6,655 nucleotides of DNA from Thermoplasmata archaeon (GTDB lineage: Archaea; Thermoplasmatota; Thermoplasmata; Lutacidiplasmatales; UBA184), in assembly GCA_030043405.1 (NCBI GenBank), contig JASHXS010000137.1:1-6655 (forward strand), given 5' to 3'. The notes under the pieces were generated by a model. The model worked only from the letters and a program-made list of their open reading frames with translations, did not search any database and was not told the origin of the DNA. Positions within the stretch are counted from its first letter, which is position 1. Each line of letters starts with the position of its first letter. Positions 6,654 through 6,655 of the stretch are shown here, piece after piece. A program made the position numbers and the translations under genes.

Positions 6654-6655
6654 AT
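6654..6655 (+). CDS. First two bases of a probable downstream gene (partial)
   Basis: Only the AT of a likely ATG is inside the window. The call rests on the ideally spaced Shine-Dalgarno sequence eight bases upstream and on the TATA box and inverted repeat before it. Nothing can be said about the product. Confidence 0.3.

Overview
The window is strongly GC-rich and carries four genes plus the promoter and probable start codon of a fifth. It looks archaeal. Short AT-rich hexamers (TTAAAT, TTTAAG, CTTTAG, TTATAT) stand out from GC-rich DNA. Three of them lie about 23-28 bases upstream of GTG start codons that have no Shine-Dalgarno sequence. That is the geometry of an archaeal TATA box with leaderless transcription; a bacterial -10 box would sit much closer. 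A secreted Kelch/PKD surface protein anchored by a C-terminal membrane helix, with many N-glycosylation sequons, fits the same picture. A high-GC member of the Thermoplasmatota is my best guess, but lineage cannot be proven from this sequence.

Layout. Positions 2563 down to 1 (minus strand) hold a large surface protein: signal peptide, Pro/Thr-rich linker, about six Kelch-like blades, four PKD-type domains, one transmembrane helix and a basic tail that runs off the left edge. A 118-base divergent promoter region (2564-2681) separates it from a plus-strand major facilitator superfamily transporter (2682-3926). Next come a small stand-alone cyclic-nucleotide-binding protein (4004-4444) and a 663-residue class III adenylate cyclase fused to a TolB-like domain and TPR repeats (4521-6512). 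The last 140 bases hold a TATA box flanked by a perfect 9-bp inverted repeat, then a strong Shine-Dalgarno sequence and the first two bases of a probable ATG at 6654.

How the genes may work together. The most interesting unit is the adjacent pair of cyclic-nucleotide receptor and cyclase. The cyclase keeps every canonical class III catalytic residue, including the Lys/Asp pair that selects ATP. The receptor keeps the Glu and Arg of the phosphate-binding cassette but has no output domain. Together they look like a compact cAMP production and sensing module. Each gene seems to have its own promoter, so co-orientation does not by itself mean one operon. No tRNA, rRNA, CRISPR array, insertion sequence or integration site was seen, and no gene-free stretch exceeds about 140 bases.
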